This document shows, piece after piece, positions 37,501 through 47,059 of a stretch of DNA of 64,000 bases. Position 1 is the stretch's first letter. Every line of letters starts with the position of its first letter. Location of the stretch: NCBI GenBank assembly GCA_000499405.2, contig HG738136.1, forward strand, positions 2,148,646 to 2,212,645. Direction: 5' to 3'. This stretch comes from Onchocerca volvulus. Its lineage: Eukaryota > Nematoda > Chromadorea > Rhabditida > Onchocercidae. The translations under genes and the position numbers were made by a program. Under the pieces are notes generated by a model that ran no database searches, was not told where the DNA came from, and worked only from the letters and a program-made list of their open reading frames with translations.

Positions 37501-40494
37501 TAATTCTATGGAGATTTTATTTTTTTATTTACTAAACAGGAAAACTATAAAATTGAAATTTTATAGGATGTGTGAAACAAATGATAAAACATCAACGGGA
37601 ACGGATTCAAAAAGACAGTCAACAGCATCATCTTCTTCGACGATGACTATTTCAAGTTCGAATGAAATTCAATCACCACCATCAATCTTGGCTTCTCGTT
37701 CAAATTTTGGCTCCACAACAACTCCTGTAACTGGTAAACAAAATCGTGTAACATTTGCGGATGATCTGACTACTTCACATCAATTATCTGACTCGATTCT
37801 AGAAGCACATGTTCTGGAAGAAGATGATCTAGAATCGGTGGTCAGTGATCGAGATAGCATCTATCAGGTTATTTCCATTCTTTTTTTTGTTTTGATGATT
37901 TATTTAAAATTATATACAAATTAAATGATGTTTCTAATATTTCGGCATTTGCAAGTAATCATTACTTTGCTTACATATCCTAATTTCCATTTTTCCTTTT
38001 TGCTATTCTAACTTTATTAAACAATACATAATATTTTTTTTACAATCTTTCAAATTTATATTATTTAAATTGAATTTTTTTTTTTATTTTGAATGATTTA
38101 ATTTCAGTTTATCTTGTAATTTTGTTCGTCTTTTATTTTTCTGTGATTGCTACATTAAAAATGATCTTTCTTAAAATAACAACAAATTAAAAATAACCTT
38201 GTAAAAATGATATTACAATGCAGCACAATGAAACATTTAAAATATTGCAACAGAATAATATAATATTGCAATAAAACAATAAGATATTTGACGTTAATCA
38301 TTAGATGCATATTAAAATTTGTTAATGAAACTGCAAAACTTTTTGAATTTAAATATTCTTGACATTAATTTTTGTAAATTTATATTAATTTTCTGATTTT
38401 CAAATTTTGTTATCAAATTTAGGACTTAACAAGTAGAGATGATGATAATGTTGCAAACCGTAGGATGAGACCGATAACGAGTTTACCACCACTATCACTA
38501 ATGAATGCAGAGGTATGTATAAATATTTTTTTTTGAAAAATTTTCAAGTCAAAAATTTTCTTTATGATAACTTTTCAAACAATGCTTCATAATTTTAATA
38601 ATCGCCCGAAATGAAAATCAAAATTCATATTGTCAATGTTTCAACATTCTCTCGTTATTCTTAATTTGAATTTTATGAGAATTTCTTCCAATATAAAAAT
38701 CTTGCCCGAATTTTTCCATTTTATTTATATAAGCTATTTCAATGATCATTCGGTAATCTATAAATTATTAATCCACTTTTAAGATAAGAATTATTCCAGG
38801 TAATTGATAAGATAATTGGTGTTAAAAATATTATCTTCAATATTCATAATATGCTAATTAAGCTCTTTTTTTTTAAGAATTATTTTGTTTAGAATAATGA
38901 TTAAAAGTAAATTGATATGTGATTTTTTTCTTAACAAAATTTAACCAAGCTATCATCGTATCAATATTTTAGATGATAAAATCATTGTCTGAAGATGACA
39001 GACAACTGATTGAATTTTATTCGCCACAATTGGATGCACATACCGAATTCCTTTCGAAGGCAATTGAAGAATTCTTGACTGTAATTGAAGAACAAATGCC
39101 ACCACATGAATTTGTTCAAAAAGGAAAATTGGTACTAATTTCATTCTTTGCTTATCACTTATCAAATCCCTATATTTTACTTATCACTTATCAAATCACT
39201 GCATTTCGTGCAGTTTTTGTGACCCATTTGCCCACATGACTGACTGCAGTTAGTCCGAAAGTTCCTAAACACGCGCCTATTAGAATGCAACGTTGCATTG
39301 TAATTTCAAATCAATCGGTAAAGAATTTGGGACGTTGTGCAAAAATGTCAAAAGGTAGGAGTGATCAATAAATTCAGTCTGCTCATCTACTTCTATCTGT
39401 CGCAGGTGTGACAAGTTAAAGAAAAAAAAGTAGGTATATTTATATAAAAACATGCGCCTATTCGAATGCAACGGTCTTTCAAAATTTCAAAGCAATCGCT
39501 GAAAATTTTACAAAGTTATATTGGAAGTAACAACAACAAATGTGTAATGCAACATGTTGAAGTGTAAAATGAAGTTAATATATGAAGCTTAAAGTTTTCT
39601 ATCCAATTCATTATTAATGATAGTCTGATCAATTTTCATCGTTTGTAATAATTAACTAATAATTGGATTGATTCAGTACTTAATATATGATTGTTTAAAA
39701 AGAAATTAATATCTGAAATTGCTTAATGAATTTCTAAATCATATTTTCGAATTCAAAATCTAACAGATATAGCGAAAATTATTTGCAAATAAATAAGAAT
39801 TATTACACAAAACAATTTATTCTATTACAAGTATGCATTACTATTACTGTAAATATTACTACTGTAGGTATTATTTATAAGCCTTCTTAAAATAGCTCGT
39901 AAATTGAAAGTCAAAATACTAAATATTTAAATAATTATTTTCTTCTTTCATTAATTTGAATGATGATATTTACAGATAATACTCACAGCACATAAATTAA
40001 TTTATATGGCTGATACAATCGCTGAATGTATTTCGTCCGGTGATGTTAGTAAAGAACTGAAACGATCAGCTGATCGATTACTTCATGTATTGAAAACATG
40101 CGTTCAAGCTACTAAACATGCTGCTGATGAGGTTTACAACTTTTTTTTTAAGATATTTTTGAAATTTGAATTAATCTTTTTCAGTTATCATTTTCTGAGT
40201 CATATTATTTCATTTCTTGTCTTATTATATGATGCAAATCGCAAGATATCATTTCAAAGAAATCAAGAATGTCATATTTTGATCGTTTTGATCACTAATT
40301 CAAAAGTGAATTTAATTGCTTTGATCACAAAATTAAAATATTAATAGATAAATTGTAAAATCAAAATTATCATGATCATATTTCAGTATTTATCGGTATC
40401 AGCTGTACAATCAATGGCTAATTGTATTGTGACAGTATCATCTGCTGCATATGATTTGAAATTGTTAGTAAAACAATGTTGTAACAATGGTTAG
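11887..40494 (+). CDS. CAS-family adhesion scaffold protein (p130Cas/NEDD9-like), 5' end uncertain
   Basis: CAS proteins are adaptor scaffolds at integrin adhesions that bind FAK, Crk, BCAR3 and Src-family kinases. I join 19 exons: 11887-11986, 14012-14139, 18713-18905, 19432-19568, 20537-20643, 31120-31257, 31423-31616, 32251-32519, 32802-33211, 33643-33759, 35494-35606, 35917-36063, 36790-36962, 37243-37364, 37567-37867, 38423-38512, 38973-39131, 39976-40131, 40387-40494. All junction phases agree, giving about 1053 residues plus an unknown first exon. Counting from the SH3 exon: SH3 1-76, low-complexity linker 77-597, CAS serine-rich helical bundle about 598-782, Ser/Thr linker 783-913, FAT-like C-terminal domain 914-1053. 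Both ends and the bundle match vertebrate CAS proteins. Vertebrate-type YxxP motifs are not seen in the linker. Odd points: the intron after 14139 begins AT rather than GT, and introns reach 10 kb. The domain assignment is firm; exons inside the 10.5-kb intron could be missing. Confidence 0.85.
12056..12205. repeat. TTA/TTAT microsatellite
   Basis: About 150 bases of ATT/TTA triplets with occasional TTG and a T run lie in the intron between the two SH3 exons. In frame they give artificial runs of leucine, isoleucine or tyrosine. Confidence 0.9.
13684..13915. repeat. imperfect duplication, about 165-bp spacing
   Basis: A segment with TTGATATTCTTTACAG, then CCTAGCTTCAGATAT (from about 13684), recurs from about 13850 with several mismatches. 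It is intronic. Confidence 0.65.
14137..14145 (+). other. apparent AT (not GT) splice donor of the CAS SH3 exon
   Basis: The SH3 reading frame runs to CCTCAG and is then followed by ATAAGA, which resembles the donor CAG|GTAAGA with the first G changed to A; the frame stops 9 bases later. Joining CAG (phase 0) to the exon at 18713 (phase 0 in) keeps the frame open through the rest of the gene. A canonical alternative is C|GTATGC at 14102 (phase 1), which skips to the exon at 19432 (phase 1 in) and omits 18713-18905. Confidence 0.4.
15886..16272. repeat. GTAT/GTGT minisatellite, about 390 bp
   Basis: The array is built from TATG and TGTG units interrupted by TATTCGTG and TATTCATG, with a higher-order repeat: a segment of about 75 bases near 15920 recurs near 16018 and again in part near 16130. 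Because the array lacks stop codons it stays open in three frames forward and one reverse (up to 173 codons of Met/Tyr/Val/Cys or His/Thr/Tyr). These are artefacts of the repeat. It is a likely polymorphic locus and a Z-DNA-prone purine/pyrimidine alternation. Confidence 0.92.
16780..17220. repeat. two families of imperfect intronic duplications
   Basis: The first part (16820-16945) repeats AGAAATATCTTGATAA about four times at roughly 50-base spacing. The second part has two copies (about 16970-17060 and 17130-17220) of a segment holding TGACTTTT.GGCATTTCTTA followed by an A run. Confidence 0.65.
18713..20643 (+). CDS. CAS linker exons after the SH3 domain
   Basis: Three exons (18713-18905, 19432-19568, 20537-20643) encode about 146 residues rich in Ser, Asn and Asp. 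All have good TTTCAG acceptors and GT donors, and phases 0/1/0/2 chain together. The region corresponds to the start of the CAS substrate domain but has no YxxP motif; tyrosines appear as ERYKDT, SSYGVV, VYSNDN and CYYNDE. Some of these could be kinase targets, but not the Crk-SH2 consensus. Frame choice for 19432-19568 is supported because the other two frames give tryptophan-rich or stop-containing reading. Confidence 0.7.
19733..19880. repeat. degenerate TATCCGGTAAAG repeats
   Basis: Five or so scattered copies of ATCCGG followed by AAAG or TAAAG lie in the intron after the 19432 exon. Similar motifs occur at 5845-6115. Confidence 0.5.
20659..21160. repeat. three imperfect tandem copies, about 200-bp period
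   Basis: Copies at about 20659-20805, 20856-21012 and 21072-21160 share AGTTTAATTTTACG, GCCATTTCCATAA-like and ACTATTCATTTTG-like blocks, with A/T runs of differing length between them. Confidence 0.7.
25671..25780. mobile_element. partial copy of the dispersed inverted-repeat element
   Basis: The segment begins TCGCCTATTCGAATGTAAC and ends with AACTTTCGGAGATTTAAG and a terminal sequence close to the 27-bp end of the element at 60 kb (GAACATTTTACATTTTAAT, then TCTATAG). Relative to the 60-kb copy the two halves are in opposite orientation, which suggests a foldback-type or rearranged element. No protein is encoded. Confidence 0.6.
26019..26082. repeat. perfect 32-bp tandem duplication
   Basis: Two identical 32-bp units starting AGAATTTAAATAAAATATTG lie head to tail. 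Confidence 0.9.
27484..27652. repeat. imperfect 89-bp tandem duplication
   Basis: Copies at 27484-27570 and 27573-27652 share a long near-identical block including TTTGAATGAATGAAATTTAA and ATTAAATATCATTTCCT. Confidence 0.85.
28950..29455. repeat. three imperfect tandem copies, about 170-bp period
   Basis: Each copy has TTTTATTCGATTTATACAAT-like, AATTATTCGATATAGAAA-like and TTGAAGTCCATTA-like blocks in the same order, with about 70-80 percent similarity by eye. Confidence 0.65.
30961..31008. promoter_or_regulatory. three 14-bp repeats of CTTATCATTACCTA, GATA-factor sites
   Basis: The block holds three tandem copies of a 14-base unit, each with CTTATCA (TGATAAG on the other strand, the extended GATA-factor site bound by nematode intestinal ELT factors). 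It lies 95-140 bases upstream of a possible spliced-leader acceptor and ATG (31085/31103), so it may be part of an internal promoter. Confidence 0.35.
31085..31257 (+). CDS. possible alternative first exon of CAS (short isoform without SH3)
   Basis: CTATCAG ends at 31084 and an in-frame ATG follows at 31103, reading MRWCFSGGHSSPPPPPQRK and continuing in the same frame as the internal CAS exon. The same exon can be entered from the long intron at the strong TTTCAG ending at 31119 (phase 2, giving ...ERHFES-GGHSS). The exon therefore has two uses: internal, or first exon after spliced-leader addition. The proline run PPPPPQRK could bind an SH3 domain. The donor is GTTTGC at 31258. Confidence 0.45.
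31120..33759 (+). CDS. CAS low-complexity Ser-rich linker exons
   Basis: Five exons (31120-31257, 31423-31616, 32251-32519, 32802-33211, 33643-33759) encode about 376 residues dominated by Ser, Thr, Asn, Asp and Glu with homopolymer-like stretches (SSSSSPSSSG, QPQQQQQ). No fold is evident. The few tyrosines (KTYRSR, NKYASED) are not in YxxP. The splice phases 2/1/0/2/2 are consistent, and acceptors TTTTCCAG, TTTTTCAG and ATTTCAG are strong. In vertebrate family members this position holds the substrate domain; here it looks like disordered spacer. Confidence 0.75.
33760..35493. other. CAS intron with a compositionally different insert (about 33990-34690)
   Basis: No exon is seen. From about 33990 to 34690 the DNA is richer in GC than other introns: it contains a CGTACGTCGTACGTCGT repeat (34248-34264), CTCGTTCTCCTTCCGCTC, TATATGGATAAAC and GGGCGGGGGC. 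This looks like an inserted element, possibly a decayed LTR-type fragment, but I found no matching target duplication or coding remnant. A 26-bp tandem duplication with AACACATTAAAATTTAAA lies at about 35065-35112. Confidence 0.35.
35494..37364 (+). CDS. CAS serine-rich helical-bundle domain (four exons)
   Basis: Exons 35494-35606, 35917-36063, 36790-36962 and 37243-37364 encode about 185 residues that match the family's four-helix domain. Recognisable points are ARAWRQPHILQQHIFDIKDC (human NEDD9 has a DWR...ERHINEI segment), a helix with NGFLDAACRIAV, then LNLDSTGWTLGAL-type sequence (here QNLDSTGWTLGALSRPRN; the human protein has LNECSWSLNILAINKPQN), and DALDQFLAVIKQ. In vertebrates this bundle acts in 14-3-3 and other protein contacts at adhesions. 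The start of exon 35917 is set by the acceptor CGGCAG, the only site that keeps the Trp-Arg frame. Confidence 0.85.
37567..38512 (+). CDS. CAS Ser/Thr linker with an RVTF motif
   Basis: Exons 37567-37867 and 38423-38512 encode about 130 residues between the helical bundle and the C-terminal domain. The segment is Ser/Thr-rich, then acidic (LEEDDLESVVSDRD). It contains NRVTFADD, a match to the RVxF docking motif for protein phosphatase 1, and SIYQDL, the only tyrosine near where vertebrate CAS proteins carry the Src-binding YDYVHL motif. Neither function is demonstrated; YDYVHL itself is absent. Confidence 0.75.
38973..40494 (+). CDS. CAS C-terminal FAT-like domain (three exons)
   Basis: Exons 38973-39131, 39976-40131 and 40387-40494 encode 140 residues that align along their length with the vertebrate CAS C-terminal domain: EDDRQLIEFY (human DRQLIRFY), PPHEFVQKGKLIILTAHKLI (human PPRIFVAHSKFVILSAHKLV), LHVLKTCVQATKHAADEY (human LKTIVMATKMAALHY), AVQSMANCIVTVS (human ALQEMVHQVTDLS), ending in TAG at 40492-40494. 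In vertebrates this four-helix domain binds BCAR3/NSP proteins and targets adhesions. All three exons are phase 0 at their junctions. Confidence 0.92.
39152..39200. repeat. ACTTATCACTTATCAAATC direct repeat
   Basis: Two near copies of a 19-base unit (about 30 bases apart), each with two TTATCA (GATA-type) sites, lie at the start of the intron after 39131. Confidence 0.6.
39240..39530. mobile_element. two partial copies of the dispersed inverted-repeat element, minus orientation
   Basis: The segment at about 39250-39345 contains CCGAAAGTTCCTAAACACG and CGCCTATTAGAATGCAACG followed by AATTTCAAATCAATCGG; it matches the reverse complement of 60260-60360. A second copy at about 39445-39520 (TTATATAAAAACATGCGCC, TATTCGAATGCAACGG) lies in the same orientation. 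Both are non-coding and intronic. Confidence 0.65.
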
Positions 40495-40740
40495 CTTTAT
40501 TGATGGAAATGTTGTTTACAATGATTTTGAATTGGAAACATTGACTTAATATATACTCAAATTTCAACCTTTTCTATTTATTTTATTATGATACGAATAT
40601 TCAAACTTATCCATCATGATTTCTCTCATATGATTTGAAAATAGTATTAGATATAAAAACGAATCTTGTTGTCTTTTTCAATCATCTTCAACCTTCACCA
40701 TTGACCTGGCACTTTTCAGTGATGATAGAACATATTAATT

Positions 40741-40785
40741 AATAAAATCATGACATCAAATGTTCTGTTTCTAATTTGAAATAAA
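40741..40785 (+). terminator. candidate polyadenylation signals of the CAS gene
   Basis: Two AATAAA hexamers (40741-40746 and 40780-40785) occur 247-290 bases after the CAS stop codon, a normal 3' UTR length. There are other A/T-rich hexamers further on, so the true end could be elsewhere. Confidence 0.5.
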
Positions 40786-43122
40786 CAATGTGATTTGTAT
40801 AATTGTTCAAATTCATCCATTTATATTCATTTTAAGACATTTGATGACGACTACTTGCTGAAAGATTTTTTTACGAATTAAAGACAATTTTTCTTGATAT
40901 TAGCATAATTAAACATGAAGAATAGTCTATTATTTTTCTAGATGCTATCCTAAAAGTTGAAATTAATAAAATTTTCAATGAAATGATGCAAATTTAATAA
41001 TCATCCGATAATTTCAAGCTTCCAACCGCATACTGTCAATTGCAGCAGTAGTTGTCATATTGTAACAGTTATTTTTTTCTTCCGAAATTTATTTATTTAT
41101 TCATTTATTATAATAAAATTTCATATTAGCGATACATTTTTTGTATATTTGAGTACTTTTTTTCTTTGTAACTTTTTATTCGAATTTTTTTTCCTGTTTA
41201 TTCATAATATAAAATGCAAAGTACGCTTCACTTATGCATCATTTTTTAAATTTCGAAAAAACTTCTTTTTCTTTTTAATTCATTTCATTCAAGTTATTTT
41301 TTGTCGATAGTAATTTGCCAAATGTAAAATAAAAATGATTATGGATATGGATGTAACGTTAAGAAACAAAGTTGCAAAAAATTCTTTGCACGAATCATGT
41401 ACAACATATGCTAAATTTAAAACAGTAGAAACAACTAAGTCATTTTCACTTGCATACAGTATTAAAATATTAGCAACTGCTCAAATTTTGGATAAAATTT
41501 ATTAATTGATTCGTCGACGATCCATTTTCGATCAGAATTTATTGTCAGAATACTTCTTAGCTAACTTTACAACTTTAGAATACCTTTTTTTAATCACTTT
41601 ATTATTTTAGAATACTTCTTTAACTATCTAGTACTGTGAAATACTTTTTCAATTATCTATTACTACTTCTTCAATTTACACCTTATCTTACTGTTGGCTG
41701 TAGATCGTTAAAAATGCAAATGGAACTATTGCGATTTCAAATGCAAAAAGATATTCATACTATTCTAAAATCTAATAAGTGATACAAATATTAAATTTTA
41801 ACCTATTTTTATCGAGTTAAAAATTAAAATAGAAATTACCTATTTTTCCAAAAAAAAAATTCCCAAATACAATATGACTCAGGCGCCGTATTCAATGCAA
41901 AATTCCTGCAAGCAGAATCTGCAAATAATATCTGCCTCAGCAATTCTCTTTGGTTCTCATTAACATAATACGGAAAACCGAAACAAACTGCAACATAAAT
42001 ATATTCAATAATCAATTATTATTATATTAATCGTGATTCATCAGCTATAAATTTTTCATCTTCCCATCCCATTCCATCATAAATGTACATATCTAACTCT
42101 CACCTTTGTCTCCCATCCCCCCATTTTAGTGTTAACAGTAAAATATTCTTTCTCATGTTCATGTTATTGTTCCTTCGTACAATAGTGCTTATTCCTACGT
42201 TTCCACTATCCATAAACTTTTCCATTTTCCCCCTAAAGATTTTTTTATTAATAAAAGTCAAGAAGCAGCCCGATTTCCTCCACATCCGCTTCCCTCAAAT
42301 TTATTTTATATTATTGGTCGTGCTATAATATCGAATTAATTCTGTTTTTGGATTATTCTGTAATTAATTAATATTAGATAAAGTATTTACTATCGACTTT
42401 GCTACATTTGTCGGTCATACAAATTGACCGCAACGAAAAAGTTATTCTCCAACATATTCAAATTAAGAAGTTTCCGAAAATTCCAACACAACCACCAAAT
42501 CCAAAACATTAAATCAATAAGGTTTAAAATTATAATCTATAAATGCTATAAGGATACCCATAATCTCATAATGACCAGAATAAAACTTTCATGAAAAATG
42601 AGGTACAAAAATATACAAATTTTAATTCGCAATTCAATATGGAACTTCGCATGACTAGGAAATACCCATACTTCAATTTCAACATTTTCATGGCCATCTG
42701 TTCTTATCATGATAATGGAAAAATGAAAAGTCTCAAGTTGGGAATACTACAGAAAATATTCATTTGAAATTAAAGTTGCTTAAGCAAGATTTGTTGAGAA
42801 TCAAGACATTAATCTACCTGCGAAAAACTGTTGAAATTTGATTTCATAGTATATTACAAAAACAACTTCCAGTACTTGTCTTTGTAAAGCATATCTATTT
42901 CTAACCCGGCTTGAACTCAAATACTAATGAGATCATCATTTTCCAAGGGAGATCAACACAGCCACTGCTCAAATCATTTCGCTTAATACTTAAATCATTT
43001 CGGTTTTGGGCAATCGATGTTTAACAATTAGTTACAGCTGTAACAAAAATATAATCAATACAAAAAATATAAAGAACAAACAAGTGAAATGAATGGTTTA
43101 ATTATATAAAGACTCAAAAATC
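40786..43122. other. convergent intergenic region between CAS and AAGAB
   Basis: No gene is firmly supported. The DNA at 41880-43080 is more balanced in composition than introns. A short orphan exon-like segment lies at 41704-41782 (listed). An open 54-codon frame at 41341-41505 (MDMDVTLRNK...) has no splice or promoter context. The AAGAB 3' end must lie just left of 43123, but no AATAAA on the minus strand is obvious there. Confidence 0.4.
41704..41782 (+). CDS. orphan exon-like segment encoding a coiled-coil tail
   Basis: After a GCTGTAG acceptor ending at 41703, one frame (phase 2 in) reads SLKMQMELLRFQMQKDIHTI, then LKSNK and a TGA at 41780-41782. The regular spacing of Met/Leu and charged residues is typical of a short C-terminal coiled coil. 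None of the donors in the last CAS exons fits this phase, so it is not an obvious alternative CAS end. It could be the last exon of an unseen gene, a gene relic or chance. Confidence 0.2.
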
Positions 43123-46100
43123 TTATGTGTGCGGTTCATCATCCGAAGAACTATTGAAAAGATCAGTGTCTCCAATTGATTTAATAACTGCAACCATCGT
43201 ATCGGCTGCCAAATTCTGTCGTTCTGGACCAAATGGCATTTTGAGTAATGCTGATCGTGCCTAAAAAATGCGAACACACTCAAAACAATATTTTTTGACA
43301 ATATCAGAAAATGTAATATCTCATGAGAATCCTTGTCTTTTTTTTTTACGACACTTAATTTACAAAAATCTTTTTGTTAACTAGCACGAATCACTTATTA
43401 GCTTTTTTGTTAGCTTCAACTTTCACTATAAAAAAAAAGATACTAACGTCAAAAATTTTTTCCATAAATATTTTAAAAAAGAAATATTGTCAAAAACTTA
43501 TGCCGTAAATATTCCGAAATTTCTTCTATGAAAATGAAAAATTACCGCATGAATTTCATTAGCCAAACTTGTTCCCTGTTCGCCGACACTTTCGTCATAT
43601 AATCCATCGATCATTGATCGCGCAACATTACTTAATTCATGTGAATTTTTCTTGGAATTTTCTGAATCATCTTTGAAATTAGCCGCACTGGGATCCTGAA
43701 CTATCTTGTCCTCATTCTTTTCGTGCATATTTACATCAACATCTACGTATTCGTTTTTTGGTGGATCCACATTTGATAAGTTTTGTGCTACTAAATTACT
43801 TGAGATTTGTGTCGAATTGCCTGCATCAACAAATTCACCAAATTCATTCGTAGTTGTAACTTTTGATTTCTTCTTTTTTCTCCTCTTCTTGAAAAAGGTT
43901 ATTTTGTTTTAAAAAGGGAAAAAAAATATTAAAATTAAGACTTCTGAATTCATGAAAAAAAAGTACAGGAACTGTTCTGAAAAATGCAGCTTTAAAAATT
44001 TACATTGGCAGCTAATTTGTTTTGTCGCTTTAATTTTTCCGCTTCCAGTCTGAAATGTTCAGCAACTTCAGGATCTGGAACATCTATATCTTCCATGAAA
44101 CTATCGAATGATACTTTTGGCCCTCCGAATAGCTTCAATATCATTTCTGTAAAATAATCACCCAAATATCTGTGCAAAACTGGAATTGAAAAAAATTATC
44201 TATTGAGAGAATCACTCAAGATCAAAAGTTGTTGAAGTTCTGCTAATATCTATCATTATCTCCTTGAAATTTTAATAACTAAATTCATTCATATTTATCA
44301 CAAGTACCTTTATCTTCGTCTGTCATACTGCAAGCTCCTAATCCAAATTCCTCATCATCAAAAGAATCTTCGGAAGATTTTTTAGCAGAACTAATAATAG
44401 GGAGACCAATTTTCTCAAAACCTCGTTGTTCTTTTGATTTCAGTGGATTCATCTTCATAATTTTATCATTCCAATTTCCAGCTTCTAAAATCTAAAACAG
44501 AAAAATCTTGCGCGTAGGCAATGAATTTTTTGAAATTACTGACAATCTTAAAGGCTAAGATAATAATATCACAATAAAAATTCCAATGAAGTTATGATGT
44601 CTAGTAATTTCAATGAGATCACTATTTCTGCAGCTCAAAAATATGATAAGTAGCAGAAGTCGAGAATCAATCACAATTTGATTACACAGTGTTCATTTCA
44701 TTATACATGTCCCTTTAGTAATCTCTAGACATTTACGAATCATTGCAAAAATCAAAAGCCAACCTGCCATATACGAGGTACTCCATAAAGTTCGTGACAT
44801 TCATTTAACTCTTCTATCGTTTCCTGAAAAATATATGTTATAAAGAGGACAGATTTGAACTATCTAACACTCATATTATTTTAAAGAATCAAGTATCCTT
44901 TAAAAAGCGACAAAAGATGTTTTCTAATATAACTAATTAAACCTCTTATCTACACTTAACTAGGTGCTTATATATCGAGTAAAAATGATATCTGTGATGG
45001 AAATTTTTCGAATTATTAAGAATTAGTATCTTGAAACTTCGAAAAGTTTCGAACATATATGCAAATTTCACTTGATAAGTTAGCTAGACTTACGGCATCT
45101 GGATCAAGTTCCACCAATTCAATCTGTTCAGCAGCGCAGAAACGAAACAAATTTTCCGACCAATCCGCCGAACGTTCCAAACGTTTACAAACAGTGACCT
45201 GTAGAAAATAGATGTGGTCAAGATTTAGATTTGTAAAAGCAGACAAAAATCAATTCTACTAGTTTCAGAGTTGAACATGAATTTTTTTCGAAAAAATTCA
45301 TACTTTAATTAATGTTCCTAATATATAACAATATGAAAATCTATTTTACATGCAATTTAGATAAAAATTCCATGATAATTTAGGTTATTCGAAAAATTCA
45401 GACCCTTAATTTCCAAACAACCACTAATTTATACTTGAATTTCCGCCTGCCATGTGGATATTTGTTGTTTCAATTGCTCCATGGAACAGAATTCACCATC
45501 ATAGTTGTATATAATAGCACCAACGTTTACGTTTAGTGTTGAAGCTTTCCATTCATTAATCTTTTCAACTGTTTTTAACGATATCAACTTCAAACGGGTT
45601 ACATAATATTTTGTGTCCAACAATAGTTCATTCTTTTGTTGCGACACGGAATTTTCGTTTGCTACAATAAAAGAGCATATAACTTCGCATCTACAACGTA
45701 CGCTTAAAAATCATTGCTTTACGTCATTTATATGTTATTTACACGCCATATATAAATACGTAAAAACAATCATTGCCTTTGTTTAAAGCTTTTTATACGC
45801 ATTTATACGTCACTTATACACAAAAATCAAACTTTAATGACAAATTTAGCGACAGAAGAACTTGCACAAATCCATAAACAAAAATCATGACTGTTGACTG
45901 AGTAAACTTCATCAACACATAAAAAACATTTAATTGGAAAGGAAATATTATGAGAAGAAATACATAAGCTTTCCTTCTTTTTCATTAAAATGCTAATAAA
46001 TCTAATCTATTCTGATAAAAAATTCTAATCTATTCTGACAAAAAATGATACTTACCCAACAATGATTTGAGTAAATTATCATTCACATCTCCAATTAATA

Positions 46101-46140
46101 AAACTTTTGCTAAATTTGATGATTCTGCCAATTTTCCCAT
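43123..46140 (-). CDS. AAGAB: AAGAB (alpha- and gamma-adaptin-binding protein p34)
   Basis: AAGAB is a cytosolic assembly chaperone that binds the gamma/alpha and sigma subunits while adaptor complexes AP-1 and AP-2 are put together. Eight exons on the minus strand (46140-46056, 45661-45435, 45198-45094, 44823-44764, 44491-44308, 44179-44004, 43887-43546, 43260-43123) join in consistent phase to 438 residues. The N-terminal half is the Rab-like pseudo-GTPase fold: VLLIGDVNDN at residues 13-22 in place of a P-loop, LNVNVGAIIYNYDG, and SENLFRFCAAEQIELVELDP (human AQEWCIKHGFELVELSP), then RIWQILEAGNWNDKIM (human RIVQALNANVWSNVVM). The C-terminal adaptin-binding part has VSFDSFMEDIDVPDPEVAEH and ends in SSSDDEPHT, like the human SSDEEH end. 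Human AAGAB has 315 residues; the extra length is mainly an acidic/Ser region and a basic cluster KRRKKKKSK at the start of exon 7. All introns are GT-AG. Confidence 0.93.
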
Positions 46141-46234
46141 TTTATCACGTTATCAATTATACCAACGGCACTGTTTCCTGCATGAAAAATACAATCTGGA
46201 AAGGAATTATGTATGATATATATATATTTTCACG

Positions 46235-46750
46235 ATCAATTATCGATATTTCTATCATTGTTATTTCTAGCATAATTTCTATTTTTAGCACTGTTATCAT
46301 TATTGTGATATCACTGGGAAACATAGAGATAGCAGTAAAAAAGTAAACAATATTGTCATCTTTTTTCACATGAAACATCAAATTTGAAAGGGAAATAAGT
46401 ATGAATACACCTTCATAATTGACTATCGACAACTTCCTCCACAATCTCTAGCACAATCTTTGCTTCTCTGCCCCCTTATCTCTTTCTCTCTCTCCCTCTC
46501 TCTCTATCATTATGGTGACATTATCGGGAACAGATAGCGATAAAAAATAACATTATTATCTTTTTCCGCATAAAATACCAGACTTAAAAAATAAAACAAA
46601 TTAATAATCGATATTTCTATCACTATCATCTCTAACACAATATCTATTTTTAATCTCTAATTCAATTTTTACTTCTCTTTCCTTCTCTCTTTCTCTCTGT
46701 CACTATGGTGACATTATTGGACACAGGTAGCAACAAACAAACAAAAAAAA
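46235..46750. repeat. three imperfect tandem copies with CT-rich tracts
   Basis: Each copy holds ATCGATATTTCTATCA, TCTCTAGCACAAT-like sequence, a CTCTCT tract and TATGGTGACATTATCGGG-like sequence followed by AGATAGC. Copies begin near 46235, 46425 and 46598. Confidence 0.7.
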
Positions 46751-47059
46751 GAAGTGACATAATGTCACCAAAAACCCTCTTCCGAGAACATCGAACATCC
46801 ATTGATCAATAATAATTCAAAAATATTTTTTGGGCAACTTGCCAAGTTCGGATGATTGTTTTTGAATTATTTTTAGCATTTTACATCTGGTATTATTCTA
46901 AGCACGAAATGTTGATTTATACTCTCTCCCATTCTCTCTTTCTCTCTCCCTCTCTCTCTCTTTTTGCTCTTTCCGATTACAATTTTCAATCATTAATCTT
47001 CTCAATCTTTTTTTTTGTCTCTCCAAAATCATACGAATTATATTAATTATATAAAATAG

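Noticed and set aside
41341..41505. 54-codon frame MDMDVTLRNK... in the CAS/AAGAB intergenic region
   Set aside because: No splice acceptor, promoter or conserved motif; it could lie in the CAS 3' UTR.
43706..43912. Plus-strand 68-codon frame
   Set aside because: It is the antisense shadow of AAGAB exon 7.
46107..46444. Open frames on both strands overlapping the AAGAB start
   Set aside because: They are Ile/Ser-rich, driven by imperfect repeats, and antisense or upstream to the well-supported AAGAB exon.
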